Assembly: GCF_036178145.1 (NCBI RefSeq)
Contig: NZ_CP108067.1
Span: 9,439,001 to 9,503,000 of the forward strand
Origin: Streptomyces sp. NBC_00273
GTDB lineage: Bacteria; Actinomycetota; Actinomycetes; Streptomycetales; Streptomycetaceae
Length of the DNA: 64,000 nt
Direction of reading: 5' to 3'
Shown here piece after piece: positions 35,801 to 44,329 of the stretch. The position numbers and the translations under genes were made by a program. The notes under the pieces are model-generated. The model made no database searches. It worked only from the letters and a program-made list of their open reading frames with translations, and had not been told where the DNA came from. Numbering within the stretch: the stretch's first letter is position 1; every line of letters starts with the position of its first letter.

Positions 35801-36999
35801 AGCAGACCGGGGGCGAGAGCGGCCAGCTGGGGATAGAAGTCGTCGCGCATGACCAGGATCACGCTGAGACCGGTGTGCGAGTCGACCGCTTCGACGATCT
35901 GGTCCGCGACGGCGCTGGGGTTGCTCCGTCCGCCGTCGACCATCCCGTGGCCATTGGCCGCCCGGGTGAAGAGCTCCTCGAACTGGTCGATGACCAGCAG
36001 GATGCGCTGGTGGCCCGGTCCGGCCGCGAGCCGTTGGGAGACGGCCGCACCGATCCCGTCCGCGCGTGCCCCGGGCAGCCCCGCCCGTTCGATCTCCGCT
36101 GCCAGATCCTGCCGCGGCCGCACGAGCACGGTCAGCCAGTTGTCACCGCCCGGCACCTCTCCCTCGGCCAGCGCACGCAGTACCCCCGCCTGCATCAGCG
36201 ACGACTTGCCCGATCCCGACGGCCCGAGCAGCAGCGTCAGACGTTGCTGGCGGGCCAGGTTGGACACGACCTGCCGGACCGCGTCCTTCCGGCCCTGGAA
36301 CCACCGGGCGTGCTCCTCCTTGAACGGCTCCAGGTCCCGGTACGGGCACACCGCCTGTTCCACCAGGTCTGGCAGCACCTCCCGCAGTACCTGCGTCGGC
36401 GTGACGTACGCAATGTTCTGGCCACGTTGGAACCGGTCGGGTGCGGTGATCTCGGTCAGCATGCCGACGACCAGACCGGTCACCTCGTCCAGGACGGGCC
36501 CGCCGCTGAAGCCGGTGGTCAGGTCGTTGGCGTCGGTCAGCTGCAGGAGGGCGCTCTGTCCGACCGTGGCCGATAGCACATCGCTGGCGACGCCGGATCC
36601 GTAGTGCCCTTCCGACGGGGCCTGCGCGGGGAACCCGTACGAGCGCACCTCGTGCCCCCGGCACCCCTCCGCGGAGCCGAGCGGGAGCGGCTGTGCACCG
36701 GCCGGCGTAGCGTCGAGCCGGATGAACGCCACGTCCTCGCGCTCGGCTCCCCGCCACAGCTCGGCCGGCACCTGCCCCTGCACGCGTTCCGCGCCTTCGA
36801 CGCGCGGGAAGGCCAGCAGGACCGCGCCGCCCGGGCCGCTCCCGGCCGCCTCGACGACGTGCGCACACGTGACCACCACGTTCTCGGCGACCAGGAAGCC
36901 GGCCCCGGCCACAGTCCCGTCCGGGGTGAGGATCTGGGCGACTGCCGCCAGTAGATCCGAGGAGGTGCCGCCGCTGGTGTCGTGGCCCTTGCCGGCCAT
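32863..36999 (-). CDS. trypsin-like protease / STAND NTPase / WD40 protein
   Basis: Protein of 1378 residues with three modules. Residues 20-205 are a trypsin-like protease domain with the catalytic triad His47 (TCAHVV), Asp89 (REDVAFIRLD) and Ser165 (GFSGGPV). Residues 235-640 are a STAND NTPase: FQGRKDAVRQ, P-loop GPSGSGKSS (259-267), Walker B LLVIDQFEEL. One predicted membrane helix lies near residue 690. The rest is 14 WD40 repeats, enough for two seven-bladed propellers, with a short tail. In this architecture sensing by the propeller is thought to switch the NTPase, which releases the protease. It is probably a conflict/defence effector. The Trypco1 gene precedes it by 5 nt. Confidence 0.9.
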   Translation of the reverse strand: MAGKGHDTSGGTSSDLLAAVAQILTPDGTVAGAGFLVAENVVVTCAHVVEAAGSGPGGAVLLAFPRVEGAERVQGQVPAELWRGAEREDVAFIRLDATPAGAQPLPLGSAEGCRGHEVRSYGFPAQAPSEGHYGSGVASDVLSATVGQSALLQLTDANDLTTGFSGGPVLDEVTGLVVGMLTEITAPDRFQRGQNIAYVTPTQVLREVLPDLVEQAVCPYRDLEPFKEEHARWFQGRKDAVRQVVSNLARQQRLTLLLGPSGSGKSSLMQAGVLRALAEGEVPGGDNWLTVLVRPRQDLAAEIERAGLPGARADGIGAAVSQRLAAGPGHQRILLVIDQFEELFTRAANGHGMVDGGRSNPSAVADQIVEAVDSHTGLSVILVMRDDFYPQLAALAPGLLEAATPGLLNVPGTLSDRDLHDIITLPAVDVGLRFQPGLPERIISDVLAVTPEEASDRQAPATVLPLLELTLSQLWRQRKEGYLTHEAYRRIGAVSGSLTTWCDSALDELSPDQRPIARRILTSLVHPADPSRRVPPVRAQVPLSELRELAVEPDETPGTDVDSVIATLTRHRIITTQTLRDPRNAEAPPGEPVAELIHDALIRDWGTLREWARLDRRFHEWLDATRERQARWAEKADQGDLLGGTALAEGLELSQKRRLPGDIAAFLTASRDRQRAVIRRSRRLNTILAALLALALIAGVGVLWQWRSAVSAREAAQSRQLAAQSNTLITSNPELASLLAIQAYRASHTPEGLESLNNAAALPLHRRLLGHGHDVHAVAFSPDGHTLASGSTDGTARLWDTPTGKAGITFDHVSLAVVSLAFSPDGSILATGSNEGPVRLWNVATGKPLATLTGHTSQVNSVAFSPDGKTLATGSNDTTVRLWDVATRKSRTTLHEHTDIVHAVAFSPDGRTLASGGGTTVRLSDVNSGAALRTLPEMEGLVGSVLFSPDSRTLATENGDGSVGLWDVDTLKARTTLYGDVNSMAYSPDGTMLVIGGADHSVQIWDVATGAVRATLLGHTNEVKSVAFSPDGRTVASGSLDHSVRLWDVADRTILTGRTSAVLAVAFRPHSSLLATGEALGAVKLWDVASGKPHSTLNHHGAVLSVAFAPDGGTLATGRWDSEVQLWDVANGKVRSTIAVPAEKVNAVAFSPDGETLATGADDGVTALWNVKTGKVQTVMGEHTAFVGSLAFSPDGSTLATGSGDRTARVWDVATSESRTTLTGHTDRVTSVAFSPDGRTVATGSFDRTVRLWDAATGKTRRTLIGHTSDVNAVAFSPDGSTIASGSTDGIVRLWDVESAKTRTTLLGHSDSVASLAFSPDGRTVASGSFDKTARLWKVALPAPAAAIKKICQSVNRDFTPEERTAYLRGQSVGPVCP

Positions 37000-37004
37000 C
37001 TGGA

Positions 37005-37361
37005 TCAGCTCCCTGTGGACCGTGCACGTCGGCGGTCGGGGCCGTCGCCGTTCCAGGACACGGTCACCTTCAGGTGGCAGCCCGCCTGGCTCTTGGTGAT
37101 CACTGCCCCGGCTTCGAACGCGAGGTCGATGCCGAACTCGACGGCGATCTGGTCGGGTCCCGCTTTGCGCAGCTGGTCGAGGGCGGCGCTTGCGACCGCC
37201 GTGACCGGCGCCAGCGCGGCTTCCAGCGTCACCGGCAGTTCGCGCACGGAGTCACCGATGCGGCCGGCCTTCACGGGCCCCTCCTGCCGCACGGCGCCCG
37301 GTTCCTCGACCAGGACGAAGCCACCGCCGTCCAGCGGAATCCGCGTCACTGGTGTCGCCAC
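37005..37361 (-). CDS. Trypco1 (trypsin co-occurring domain 1) protein, CU044_2847 family
   Basis: Protein of 118 residues from a GTG at 37361 (an extension to 37403 is open). The core, VTRIPLDGGGFVLVEEPG, then ALAPVTAVASAALDQLRK, then IAVEFGIDLAFEAGAVITK and HLKVTVSWNGDGP, is the Trypco1/CU044_2847 pattern. The family is found beside trypsin-STAND genes and is thought to be a small partner of the protease module. Its gap of 5 nt to the large gene indicates one transcript and probably coupled translation. Confidence 0.85.
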   Translation of the reverse strand: MATPVTRIPLDGGGFVLVEEPGAVRQEGPVKAGRIGDSVRELPVTLEAALAPVTAVASAALDQLRKAGPDQIAVEFGIDLAFEAGAVITKSQAGCHLKVTVSWNGDGPDRRRARSTGS

Positions 37362-37639
37362 GCCTCGCCCGCCTCTCGATCCGATTCGCCACAGGGACGC
37401 CACCAGGCTTCACCGCAGGGACCTGCGTCGCACCACGGGCGGTCTGTACGTGTGAGAGCCCCCTCCGCACGTGTTCCGCCGCTCGCCTTGGCAGGTGGGC
37501 GGCGAAGAACGACCGTACGAGGCCAGGTGTTCGCACCGTATCGGGGCCGCGAAGACGACCAGGATCAGGCGCTCGCGGCCGCCGAACCCGCCGCCTTCGT
37601 CGGCGCCGGCATCACCCTCCCAGCGCACCGCCGCCGTCT

Positions 37640-37960
37640 GCCCTCTCCGGAACCCTGTGGACCTGTGCGACCGCGACCAGGGAAGCCTTCCACCTGCGGT
37701 TCCTCGCTCAGAGCGCGGTGCCGGACGCGCAGATGACGACCGTGGGGGAGGTGGCGCACCTGATCGAGGTCGTCACCGGCTCCGCCGCCATCTTCACCAC
37801 GGATAACGACGGCGGGTGGACCGTGTGCGAGGGCGGCCCGCTCAAGCTGTGGGAACGGATCGAGCACCTCCTGGACGCCTATGACGCGGCCGGCCGGCCG
37901 GCCCGGGCCGGAGACCTTCACCCTGGACGTCTACGACGGCGGACAGCGGTGCTGCCTCCC
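37640..37960 (+). pseudogene. methyltransferase C-terminal fragment
   Basis: The plus strand reads REAFHLRFLAQSAVPDAQM, then WTVCEGGPLKLWERIEHLLD. After a shift at a GGCCGGCCGG run it continues as PETFTLDVYDGGQRCC. This resembles the end of Streptomyces protein-isoaspartate methyltransferase-like proteins (…GGPxxxWxxIE…AGRP…). No catalytic domain is present. A second decayed minus-strand stretch lies at 37961-38230 (ACERLAADRADNLARAAAL). Confidence 0.4.
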
Positions 37961-38230
37961 TCGGAGTCACGCTCGTCGTCGACAGCGACCAGGGCGTTCG
38001 CCGCGGCGATCCCGTCGAGATCGCGGCGCAGCGCGGCCGCCCGCGCGAGGTTGTCGGCGCGGTCGGCCGCGAGGCGTTCGCAGGCGGTCGTGAAGGGGGG
38101 CGAGTCGTGCGAGTCGTGCCTTCGCCGCGACGGTCCTGCCGGAGGCGGTGGCCTTGCCGCCAGTGGCCTTGGTGCTGCCGGTCCGTTCGACGCTGGCGCG
38201 CAGTGCGCGCGGCGAGGGCGGTGCCGCTGC

Positions 38231-38695
38231 TCATCGCTGCGTGCGGCGGGTGAGGCGGGCGGCGGCGAGGTGGAGGACATTGTCGATGGGGGACCCGGGT
38301 GGGCTGTCGAGATGGGCGGCGTGGCTGCGCAGTATCGAGACCAGGTGCCGGCCGACCGACGGGGCTTCGGCGGGCATGCCTCCATCGAGGGCGGCCGCGA
38401 GCATGTTGGCGAGCTCGCGGGTGTGGTGGGCGAGGGCGTCGGCGGCGAGCCGGGCGGCCTCGGCGGGGCGGTGGCGCCGGGTGAGCTGCTGGGTGAGGGT
38501 GGCGAAGGCTTCCCCGGGCAGGGCGGGGAGGAGCTGCTCGGCGTCGAGCTCGTTGGCGAGGCGGCGCAGCATGGCGGCGGCGGTGGCGCGCGGGAGGTTC
38601 GAACGGACGTCGATAGGGCCCTGGTTCGGAAGGGTGACGATCAGGCGATGAGTGTCGAGGGAAGCGAGGGTGACGATGTCGGGTGCGCGGTTCAC
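38231..38695 (-). CDS. hypothetical protein
   Basis: Protein of 154 residues with uniform coding character, starting MNRAPDIVTLASLDTHRLIV. It continues with helical segments (RATAAAMLRRLANELDAEQL, RHLVSILRSHAAHLDSPPG). It has no membrane segment or known motif. The 5' neighbour on the other strand is the TetR regulator at 39021, 325 bp away. The family is unknown to me; such proteins occur on Streptomyces mobile elements. Confidence 0.55.
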   Translation of the reverse strand: MNRAPDIVTLASLDTHRLIVTLPNQGPIDVRSNLPRATAAAMLRRLANELDAEQLLPALPGEAFATLTQQLTRRHRPAEAARLAADALAHHTRELANMLAAALDGGMPAEAPSVGRHLVSILRSHAAHLDSPPGSPIDNVLHLAAARLTRRTQR

Positions 38696-38929
38696 GGGGG
38701 TGGGACTCCTTGGCCGGGGTCGAAGTGGTTCTCACGCACGCGGACACGGCGAGGCGCTGGAACAGCACCGGTGAGCTGTTGTGCGGGGTCCATGGGGCGC
38801 GGTCGGAGTGGATGCGGTGCGGGACGCGGCGATTGCGGCGGCTCCGGGGTTGAACCTTGAGTTAGGGGTCGTCGGTCAGGTTGTCGAAGACGGCCGCGAG
38901 GGTCTCGCCCCAGACGGACGTCTTCTTAA

Positions 38930-38969
38930 TTTCCTCACATGTGGAAACTAATTTCAACGTATGCTGAAA
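38930..38969. promoter_or_regulatory. two adjacent 18-bp palindromes: TetR operator pair
   Basis: TTTCC-N8-GGAAA (38930-38947) and TTTCA-N8-TGAAA (38952-38969) have the same size and arm length and lie 4 bp apart, about 50-90 bp before the TetR gene start. The AT-rich core is conspicuous here. This is the layout of a TetR operator that the regulator itself binds. Inferred. Confidence 0.65.
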
Positions 38970-39020
38970 CTCTCACCGAGGGGAAGCCCCTCCTGCAACC
39001 GTCACGGAAGGTGATGCGGT

Positions 39021-39641
39021 GTGACTGGTCGAGGCCCTCGGGGCGAACGCGGAGTGCAGGCGGACAAGATCATTGCCGTCGCCCGCAGATCCTTCGCCAC
39101 ACGCGGCTACGCCGCGACCTCACTCCGGGCCGTCGCGCAAGAGGCCGGTGTCGACCCCGGCTTGGTGAACTACTACTTCCGCACGAAGATCGGGCTGTTG
39201 GAAGAGGTGATGCAACCCCCCGAAGCGTTCGGCGCAGCCGTGGCCGCCGCCGCCGAACAGCCCATGGACCGTCGAGGGCACGCCTTCGTGCAGGCCGCCC
39301 TGAACCTTTGGGAGGACCCCGTCTCTGCCGAGACCCTGCGCTCGATCATCCTCACCGCCGCACAGGAGCCCGTCGCCCTGCAACGCCTGCGGCAGCTGTT
39401 CTCCGAACTCGTACTGGCTGCCGTCTCCCAGAGCCTGCCCGACACCGAACGCAACCTGCGGGCCAGCCTCATCTCCACCCAGATCGTCGGCATGGTCATG
39501 AACCGCTACATCTGGCAGCTCGGCGCCATCGCAACCCTCCCCGCCTCCTCCGTCACCGACCTCATCGCCCCCACCATCCAGCACTACCTAGTCGACCCCC
39601 TTCCCCCGAGCCTCAGCGACGACAGCCGGAGCCCGGGCTGA
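39021..39641 (+). CDS. TetR-family transcriptional regulator
   Basis: Protein of 206 residues from a GTG with AAGGTGATGCG before it. The helix-turn-helix is ADKIIAVARRSFATRGYAAT followed by LRAVAQEAGVDPGLVNYYF, standard for TetR. The C-terminal ligand-binding helices follow (FVQAALNLWEDPVSAETLRS, SLISTQIVGMVMNRYIWQL). Two tandem palindromes upstream suggest autoregulation. The target gene is not obvious; the divergent hypothetical gene and the downstream membrane protein are candidates. Confidence 0.9.
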   Translation: MTGRGPRGERGVQADKIIAVARRSFATRGYAATSLRAVAQEAGVDPGLVNYYFRTKIGLLEEVMQPPEAFGAAVAAAAEQPMDRRGHAFVQAALNLWEDPVSAETLRSIILTAAQEPVALQRLRQLFSELVLAAVSQSLPDTERNLRASLISTQIVGMVMNRYIWQLGAIATLPASSVTDLIAPTIQHYLVDPLPPSLSDDSRSPG

Positions 39642-39872
39642 CCCAACCGCTCCAGCGAATCCCCCCAACCGATCTCCGGCGCACCACAGAGCCGGCCAGG
39701 CGCGCGGCGGCCGTTCTGCTCCCGCTCTACCTGCTCCTGATCGTCTTGTTGTCACTCACTGCGGATGGGAAGGAGCCTGCCCGGCGCGGGGCCCCTACTG
39801 CGAAAGCTACGGCGCCCAGGCGTACGCTCGACTGTTCGACAACAACCTGAACGGCGCGGGGGGAGCACTACG

Positions 39873-40214
39873 GTGAACGGGACGACGAACCCGGCCCGGC
39901 AGCGCCCTGCCGGTGGCGGGCCCGGGCTGGTGGGCGTGGTCGTGTGCGCCCTCCTCCTCGCCCTGGGCAACCTGGTGACCGGCTACCTTGCGTTCCTGGC
40001 GTACGCGGTGGGGCCGGCCGGCTCCTGGGACACCGAGGGCCTCGACCACGCCAAGTACGCGGCGGGCCTGGGGCTGGCCCTGGCTCTGGTGACGGCACTG
40101 CTCTCGTGGGTCTTTGTGAAGGCCGAGTGGGTGGGCCGGGGATGGTTCGCCGCTCCGGCGGTACTGGCCGTGGCAGTACTCCTGCGGCTGACCCTGCTCG
40201 CGCCCTCGCTCTGA
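39873..40214 (+). CDS. small three-helix membrane protein
   Basis: Protein of 113 residues from a GTG at 39873 with GGGGGAG 8 nt upstream; a longer open frame upstream is unlikely. After a polar N-terminus come three hydrophobic helices (GVVVCALLLALGNLVTGYLA, YAAGLGLALALVTALLSWVF, WFAAPAVLAVAVLLRLTLL). It is likely a cytoplasmic-membrane protein of unknown function. Its place right after the TetR gene suggests it could be the regulated gene. Confidence 0.65.
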   Translation: MNGTTNPARQRPAGGGPGLVGVVVCALLLALGNLVTGYLAFLAYAVGPAGSWDTEGLDHAKYAAGLGLALALVTALLSWVFVKAEWVGRGWFAAPAVLAVAVLLRLTLLAPSL

Positions 40215-40289
40215 CGACACGCGCACGCACCGCCGCATGCGGCGGGCCCGACTTCGGAGTGCCGAAGCAGGCCTGTTCGCTAGGCCGTC

Positions 40290-40490
40290 TCTTTCGGATC
40301 TTGCCGGGCCCGCAACGCCCGGCACCGTACCTGGCCGCGTTGTCGGGGCGCCCGAGTACGTCCAGTACTACGGCCAGCACGACATCACCACCACCGGCGT
40401 CCTGATCGGCACCCCGACCTACATGGCCCCCGAACGCTTCGGCGGTACCTTCGACTTCCGCTCCGACCTGTACCCGTGCACATCGACGGC
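40290..40490 (+). pseudogene. Ser/Thr protein kinase activation-loop fragment
   Basis: The plus strand carries ITTTGVLIGTPTYMAPERF followed by FDFRSDLYP. This is the activation segment and APE motif of a Hanks-type kinase, up to the SDLY motif. All other kinase subdomains are absent and the frame ends after about 60 codons. It is a scrap of a kinase gene. Confidence 0.6.
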
Positions 40491-40734
40491 TGAGGCACCG
40501 GTGGACCGAGACGACAGAGGTGCGGTTCGTGCGGGGTGACGACCGTCAGATCCAGACGGAGGTTCCGGGCGGTGCGGGCTCGGATACGTGAAGGCGGCCG
40601 CCGCCTGGCTCCGCACTCCCGGACGCGCCGAGGGCCAGGCCCGCTTTGACTTCGCCCGGCCGGACGGAGCGGAGGTCGGCTCTGTCCTCGGCATCCGGTT
40701 CCATGAGCGGGGGGCTTGTGTGTGCACCTAGATC

Positions 40735-41340
40735 ATGCGGTCGCGCCCGTGCGGGATGAGGACGGCCGCGAGCAGGTGCTGGGGGTATCGGTGCCTCGGC
40801 ACCGGCCGGCATGTCTGCATTGGCACGGAAGCCTTCGCGCGGCCCATCGAGTGGTTCGTACTCGACGAGTGCGAGATGACCGAGTGCGGCCTGTCCACGC
40901 CGGCGGTCGAACGGATCAACCGCTCCAGGAGAACTCACTCGACGTCACCATGGGCTCCGGGGAAGGCCCGGGGACGGCTCGCCGCTGTCGGCGAAGACGC
41001 GCGCCCATGGATTCAGGGGCAGGCCGAGGCACGGCGGCACCTGTTCTCACTCCTGGAACGGGCCGTCGACGCGCGCGACCCCGTAGCCACGGGTCGGCTC
41101 GTTGTGCGGGTCAACGCGACCGCGACCCATCACCGAACCGACGGCGAGGTCGCCATCACGGCCGCCGCAGACGGGGTCTTGGCCGACTTCGCCCGCCAGC
41201 AGCAGGCCGAGGCCGAGGCCCTGCTCGCTGAGCACGAAGACCAGCGGGCCAGGGAGGAAGCCGAACGCGCGCGAAGGCTTCCGAGGACCCTTGAGGGCAA
41301 GGGGCCGGCCAGCCGTGGAAAACGGTGCACCGGCTGGTGA
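40735..41340 (+). pseudogene. decayed coding fragments
   Basis: Only the part from about 41020 is coding-like: WIQGQAEARRHLFSLLERAV, VATGRLVVRVNATATHH, ADGVLADFARQQQAEAEALL, then a charged coiled-coil tail. The upstream part seems unrelated. The family is not recognised. Further fragments of similar character continue to 41650, but no complete gene can be built. Confidence 0.35.
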
Positions 41341-41587
41341 AGGACCTCGAGCGTGCGGCGGCCGTGGCCGGTGACCGGCTCGAGGCCGATCAGCGCCTGC
41401 AGATCGAGAAGTGGAGGACCCGTCGGAACTCGGCAGGCGGTGCGCTCGGAGTGCTCGTACGAAGCCGGTGCCGGCTCCCCGCGGGCCGGGGCGAAGCGGG
41501 AGCTGCCGTGGTTCGAGCAGGTGGAGCGCTGTTCGTGGTTCGCGCAGCCCTGGCCGCAGTCCGGGCCAAGGTGGGCAAGGGCTATCT

Positions 41588-41617
41588 CGACGGCGACGGC
41601 GACGGCGACGGCATCGG
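41588..41617. repeat. hexanucleotide repeat CGACGG x5
   Basis: Four CGACGG units and one CATCGG lie in decayed coding sequence before the DUF6042-like gene. Confidence 0.85.
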
Positions 41618-41937
41618 CAGCTGCCCCATGACGAATGCCTCCGTCTGATCATCAGCGAACGGAAGCCCCGCACTGAGCCGCCCCCCGCCCCCGCGTCCGC
41701 GGCCGCGTTCCATGTGGCGGGTCACGGATGTCGCGAGCCATACCTGCAAGGCCGGGCCCGGGGTGCGCTGCAGCTCGCCGGGCAGCCACCCGCACCCGCC
41801 ACGGGTCGCCCAGCTCCGGCCCAACAATCAGAACAACTGCCTGAAGGTGTAACCGATTTGGGGGAACCGACCCCCTCCGTGTCGGTGCATGCTGACATGC
41901 TTTGGTTTCCCCGTCTGTTCTGCGCAAGGAGAGTCAC

Positions 41938-42741
41938 GTGGTCGCCTCGACGCCGCCCGCAAGCTGGACGGAGCAGGATCGCGAGTACTACCTGCATCAA
42001 GTAATGCGGGGTGGCTGGTCGCGGATGCGGCCGTACTCGTTTTTCTTCCTGCTCCTGGCAGTGGGCCTCGCCGAAACCGGTGCCACGCGGGAGGACCTCG
42101 AGCGCGGACTCCGCAACAGGGACAATCCCCAAGGCGACTTGGAAGCCCCCTGCTGGGAAGCCCCTGACGACTTCGATGAGGACGAGCAAGCCCGGCATGC
42201 GAAGCTCATCGAGCTTGCTGAACTGTACGCCTCGCACTACGGGCGGCCGCCTCTGCGTACCCACGCCGATGTACTGGACCTGCTACTGGTCGCAGGAGTT
42301 GTCTACGAAGTCCCCGATGTGGTTGGCGTGCCACGGATCTTTCCCAAGGTTCCGACGCCTGTGCCTGCGGATGTGTTCCCTCTTGACGAAGAGGAGGCCG
42401 CTGTTCAGCGACAGATGCTGATCGATAGTGCGTACGAAGGTCCCTCCTGTCGAATCATTGAGCTGTTCGAGCCCGAGGGAGTGCGCCGCAAGGAGATCGT
42501 GACCAGCCTGGACCGGCTGGCCCGGCTCATCGAAGGAGACCCTGGGGATGCACGCGAAGCGATTCGTCTCCTGACAGAGGCCGGCGACTTCACCACGACT
42601 CTCGACGTCACCAACGTGCCTTCGCACAAGGTCTTCCGCATCCAATGCGACTGGGAGCGGTTCGACAAGGAGCGGATCAGTGTCCACGGTATGACCGAGG
42701 ACGGAAAACTCGCGGTGACGCTGCCCAGCGACCTGGCCTGA
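41938..42741 (+). CDS. DUF6042-like family protein
   Basis: Protein of 267 residues from a GTG with AAGGAGAG five bases upstream, a better start than the ATG at 41902. Features: WSRMRPYSFFFLLLAVGLAE, TREDLERGLRNRDNPQGDLE, LRTHADVLDLLLVAGVVYE, and a C-terminal helical region with TSLDRLARLIEGDPGDARE. These fit my recollection of DUF6042, found in Streptomyces with unknown function. No membrane or secretion signals. It stands alone. Confidence 0.7.
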   Translation: MVASTPPASWTEQDREYYLHQVMRGGWSRMRPYSFFFLLLAVGLAETGATREDLERGLRNRDNPQGDLEAPCWEAPDDFDEDEQARHAKLIELAELYASHYGRPPLRTHADVLDLLLVAGVVYEVPDVVGVPRIFPKVPTPVPADVFPLDEEEAAVQRQMLIDSAYEGPSCRIIELFEPEGVRRKEIVTSLDRLARLIEGDPGDAREAIRLLTEAGDFTTTLDVTNVPSHKVFRIQCDWERFDKERISVHGMTEDGKLAVTLPSDLA

Positions 42742-42824
42742 CATCAGGGCGGTGGTGGTCCCTGCCCGGCGCTGGCCGCCCCTGGCGGGGGTGCCTCAGG
42801 GGGCGGGGGTTTCGTAGACGACGG

Positions 42825-43110
42825 TTACGCGGCGCGGTGGACCGCCACGGTGTTCGGGCAGTCCTCGGCGATGCCGAGCAGCGCCTGGCGTTCGGCGTCG
42901 TCGGCCGCGAGGTTCCAGCGGAGTTTGGTGGCGGTCAACTGCGCCGCGTACTCGCAGTGGTAGCCACCGGCTGGCGGCAGCCACTGCGCCGGCCGGGTCC
43001 TTGTCGGCCTTGGACCGGTTCGACTTCGCGGTGACCGCGATCAGCGTCAGCGGGGACGCCTGGTCCTTGGCGTACGCCTCACGCCGGGCCGAGTCCCACT
43101 CGAAGCCGCC
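42825..43110 (-). pseudogene. HNH endonuclease (DUF1524, GmrSD C-terminal type), frameshifted fragment
   Basis: The minus strand starts mid-gene with FEWDSARREAYAKDQASPLT, followed by LIAVTAKSNRSKADKDPA, the asparagine/lysine motif of DUF1524 HNH nucleases. A four-base insertion then shifts the frame before QWLPPAGGYHCEYAAQL and TATKLRWNLAADDAERQAL. The N-terminal half is absent. Such proteins are secreted or restriction-type nucleases; here inactive. Confidence 0.75.
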
Positions 43111-43177
43111 AGCTGGCGGGGAGCGTCATTCGAGATGAGCGGAACTCCGGAGCCTCGGCGGCGACTGTTGCGGCTCC

Positions 43178-44057
43178 GTGGCTGCTGCGATTCGGGCGCC
43201 GGAATCGGACGCGTCGCCCCTGTCAGTGCTGCCCGGCATAGTGCAGGGCGTGATCAACGATTTGGAGAGCATCGACTGGGCGTCCATGGGGCACGCCTAC
43301 GGGCAGGCCGATGATGTTCCGCAATGGCTGAACGACATGGCCTCGCCCGACGCCGAGCTCCAGGAGCGGGCATTCAGCAGCTTCTACAGTGCGGCCCATC
43401 ACCAGGGTGACGTGTACCCGTGCATGATGGCCAGCCTGCCCTTCTTGTTCGCAATGGCCGACGACCCCTGCACTCCTGACCGGGCGTCGGTGGTCGCGCT
43501 GATCGCGAGCATCGGCCGTGAAGCCGTCGAACGCGAAGACCCCGGCAGCATCTGCATCGGCCCCGACGGTGAGGAGTCCACCGCCTACGAGGACACTGCG
43601 GCACTGATGCGCGGGCGCGGCCAGGCATTCGTCGGCTATGCCCGTGATGCTGACTCCCGGGTGCGGGGGACGGCAATCGAAGGGCTGGGGCTGTTCCTGG
43701 ATGATGCCGAGCGGGCAGTGGCGGCCCTTGGGGCCCGGCTCGACTCTGAGGGGCGGGACCATGGAGCGACTGCTGGTGGTCCGGACGATGGCCGACCTGG
43801 CGCTGCGACTCCCGGCGGCACGGGTACCGGCGAGGGCATGGTTCGACATCCTCGCCGACGGTGTTGAAGTGGATGCCGATCTCCGTCTCGCGGCGATCGT
43901 CCAACGGGCCCGCTGCGCTCCCGAGTCCATTGACGACACCACGGTGACCACCGCAATCGGGCTCCTACGCCAGGTCACCCCGATACTCCGGCCCAAGGAG
44001 AACGAGCAAGAGGACGAGAGCCGGGGTTTGGGAACGCGGGTCGGGCAGGCGAGGTGA
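43178..44057 (+). pseudogene. HEAT-repeat-like protein, frameshifted
   Basis: The first frame (stop at 43867) gives VLPGIVQGVINDLESIDWAS, YPCMMASLPFLFAMADDP and DRASVVALIASIGREAVER, helical repeats of the HEAT type. A frameshift near 43750 leads into RLLVVRTMADLALRLPAAR and AWFDILADGVEVDADLRLAA. The end from about 43985 is read through an antisense transposase remnant, so the natural C-terminus is lost. Start uncertain (GTG 43178 or later). Confidence 0.55.
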
Positions 44058-44328
44058 GTGCGGATGTTCCTGAACCGGCCGTGGTTCAGGCCGCGTGCAT
44101 CGCTCCGTGCCCACGACGATGCTCGGGCAACAGAGTCAGGTCCACCGGGAACTTCACCGCACCGTCCGCACACAGCGCCGCTTCCGCCAGCTCGAACAAC
44201 TCATCGCACCGTGCGATCAGATACTCGTAGAACTCGCCCCGGAAGCGTGACGCCCCCGCGAACGCGTCCCTCCGGACAACATCAGGCAGCTGACTCACCC
44301 TCACGGCCTTCGCCGTGGTCATGTGCAC
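43990..44328 (-). pseudogene. transposase with large internal deletion
   Basis: Minus strand, start near 44328: SQLPDVVRRDAFAGASRF and RGEFYEYLIARCDELFELAE are the N-terminus of a Streptomyces transposase family with DDE chemistry. Without the middle 300 or so residues it joins, with a shift, to GRFRNIRTHLACPTRVPKP, which is the usual C-terminus. The junction lies in the GRFRN region, so the deletion may have used short homology. Confidence 0.7.
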
Positions 44329-44329
44329 C

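Noticed and set aside
37352..38860. 502-codon plus-strand frame as a single gene
   Set aside because: Only the 37640-37900 part is protein-like (methyltransferase fragment). The remainder is antisense to the 38231-38695 gene.
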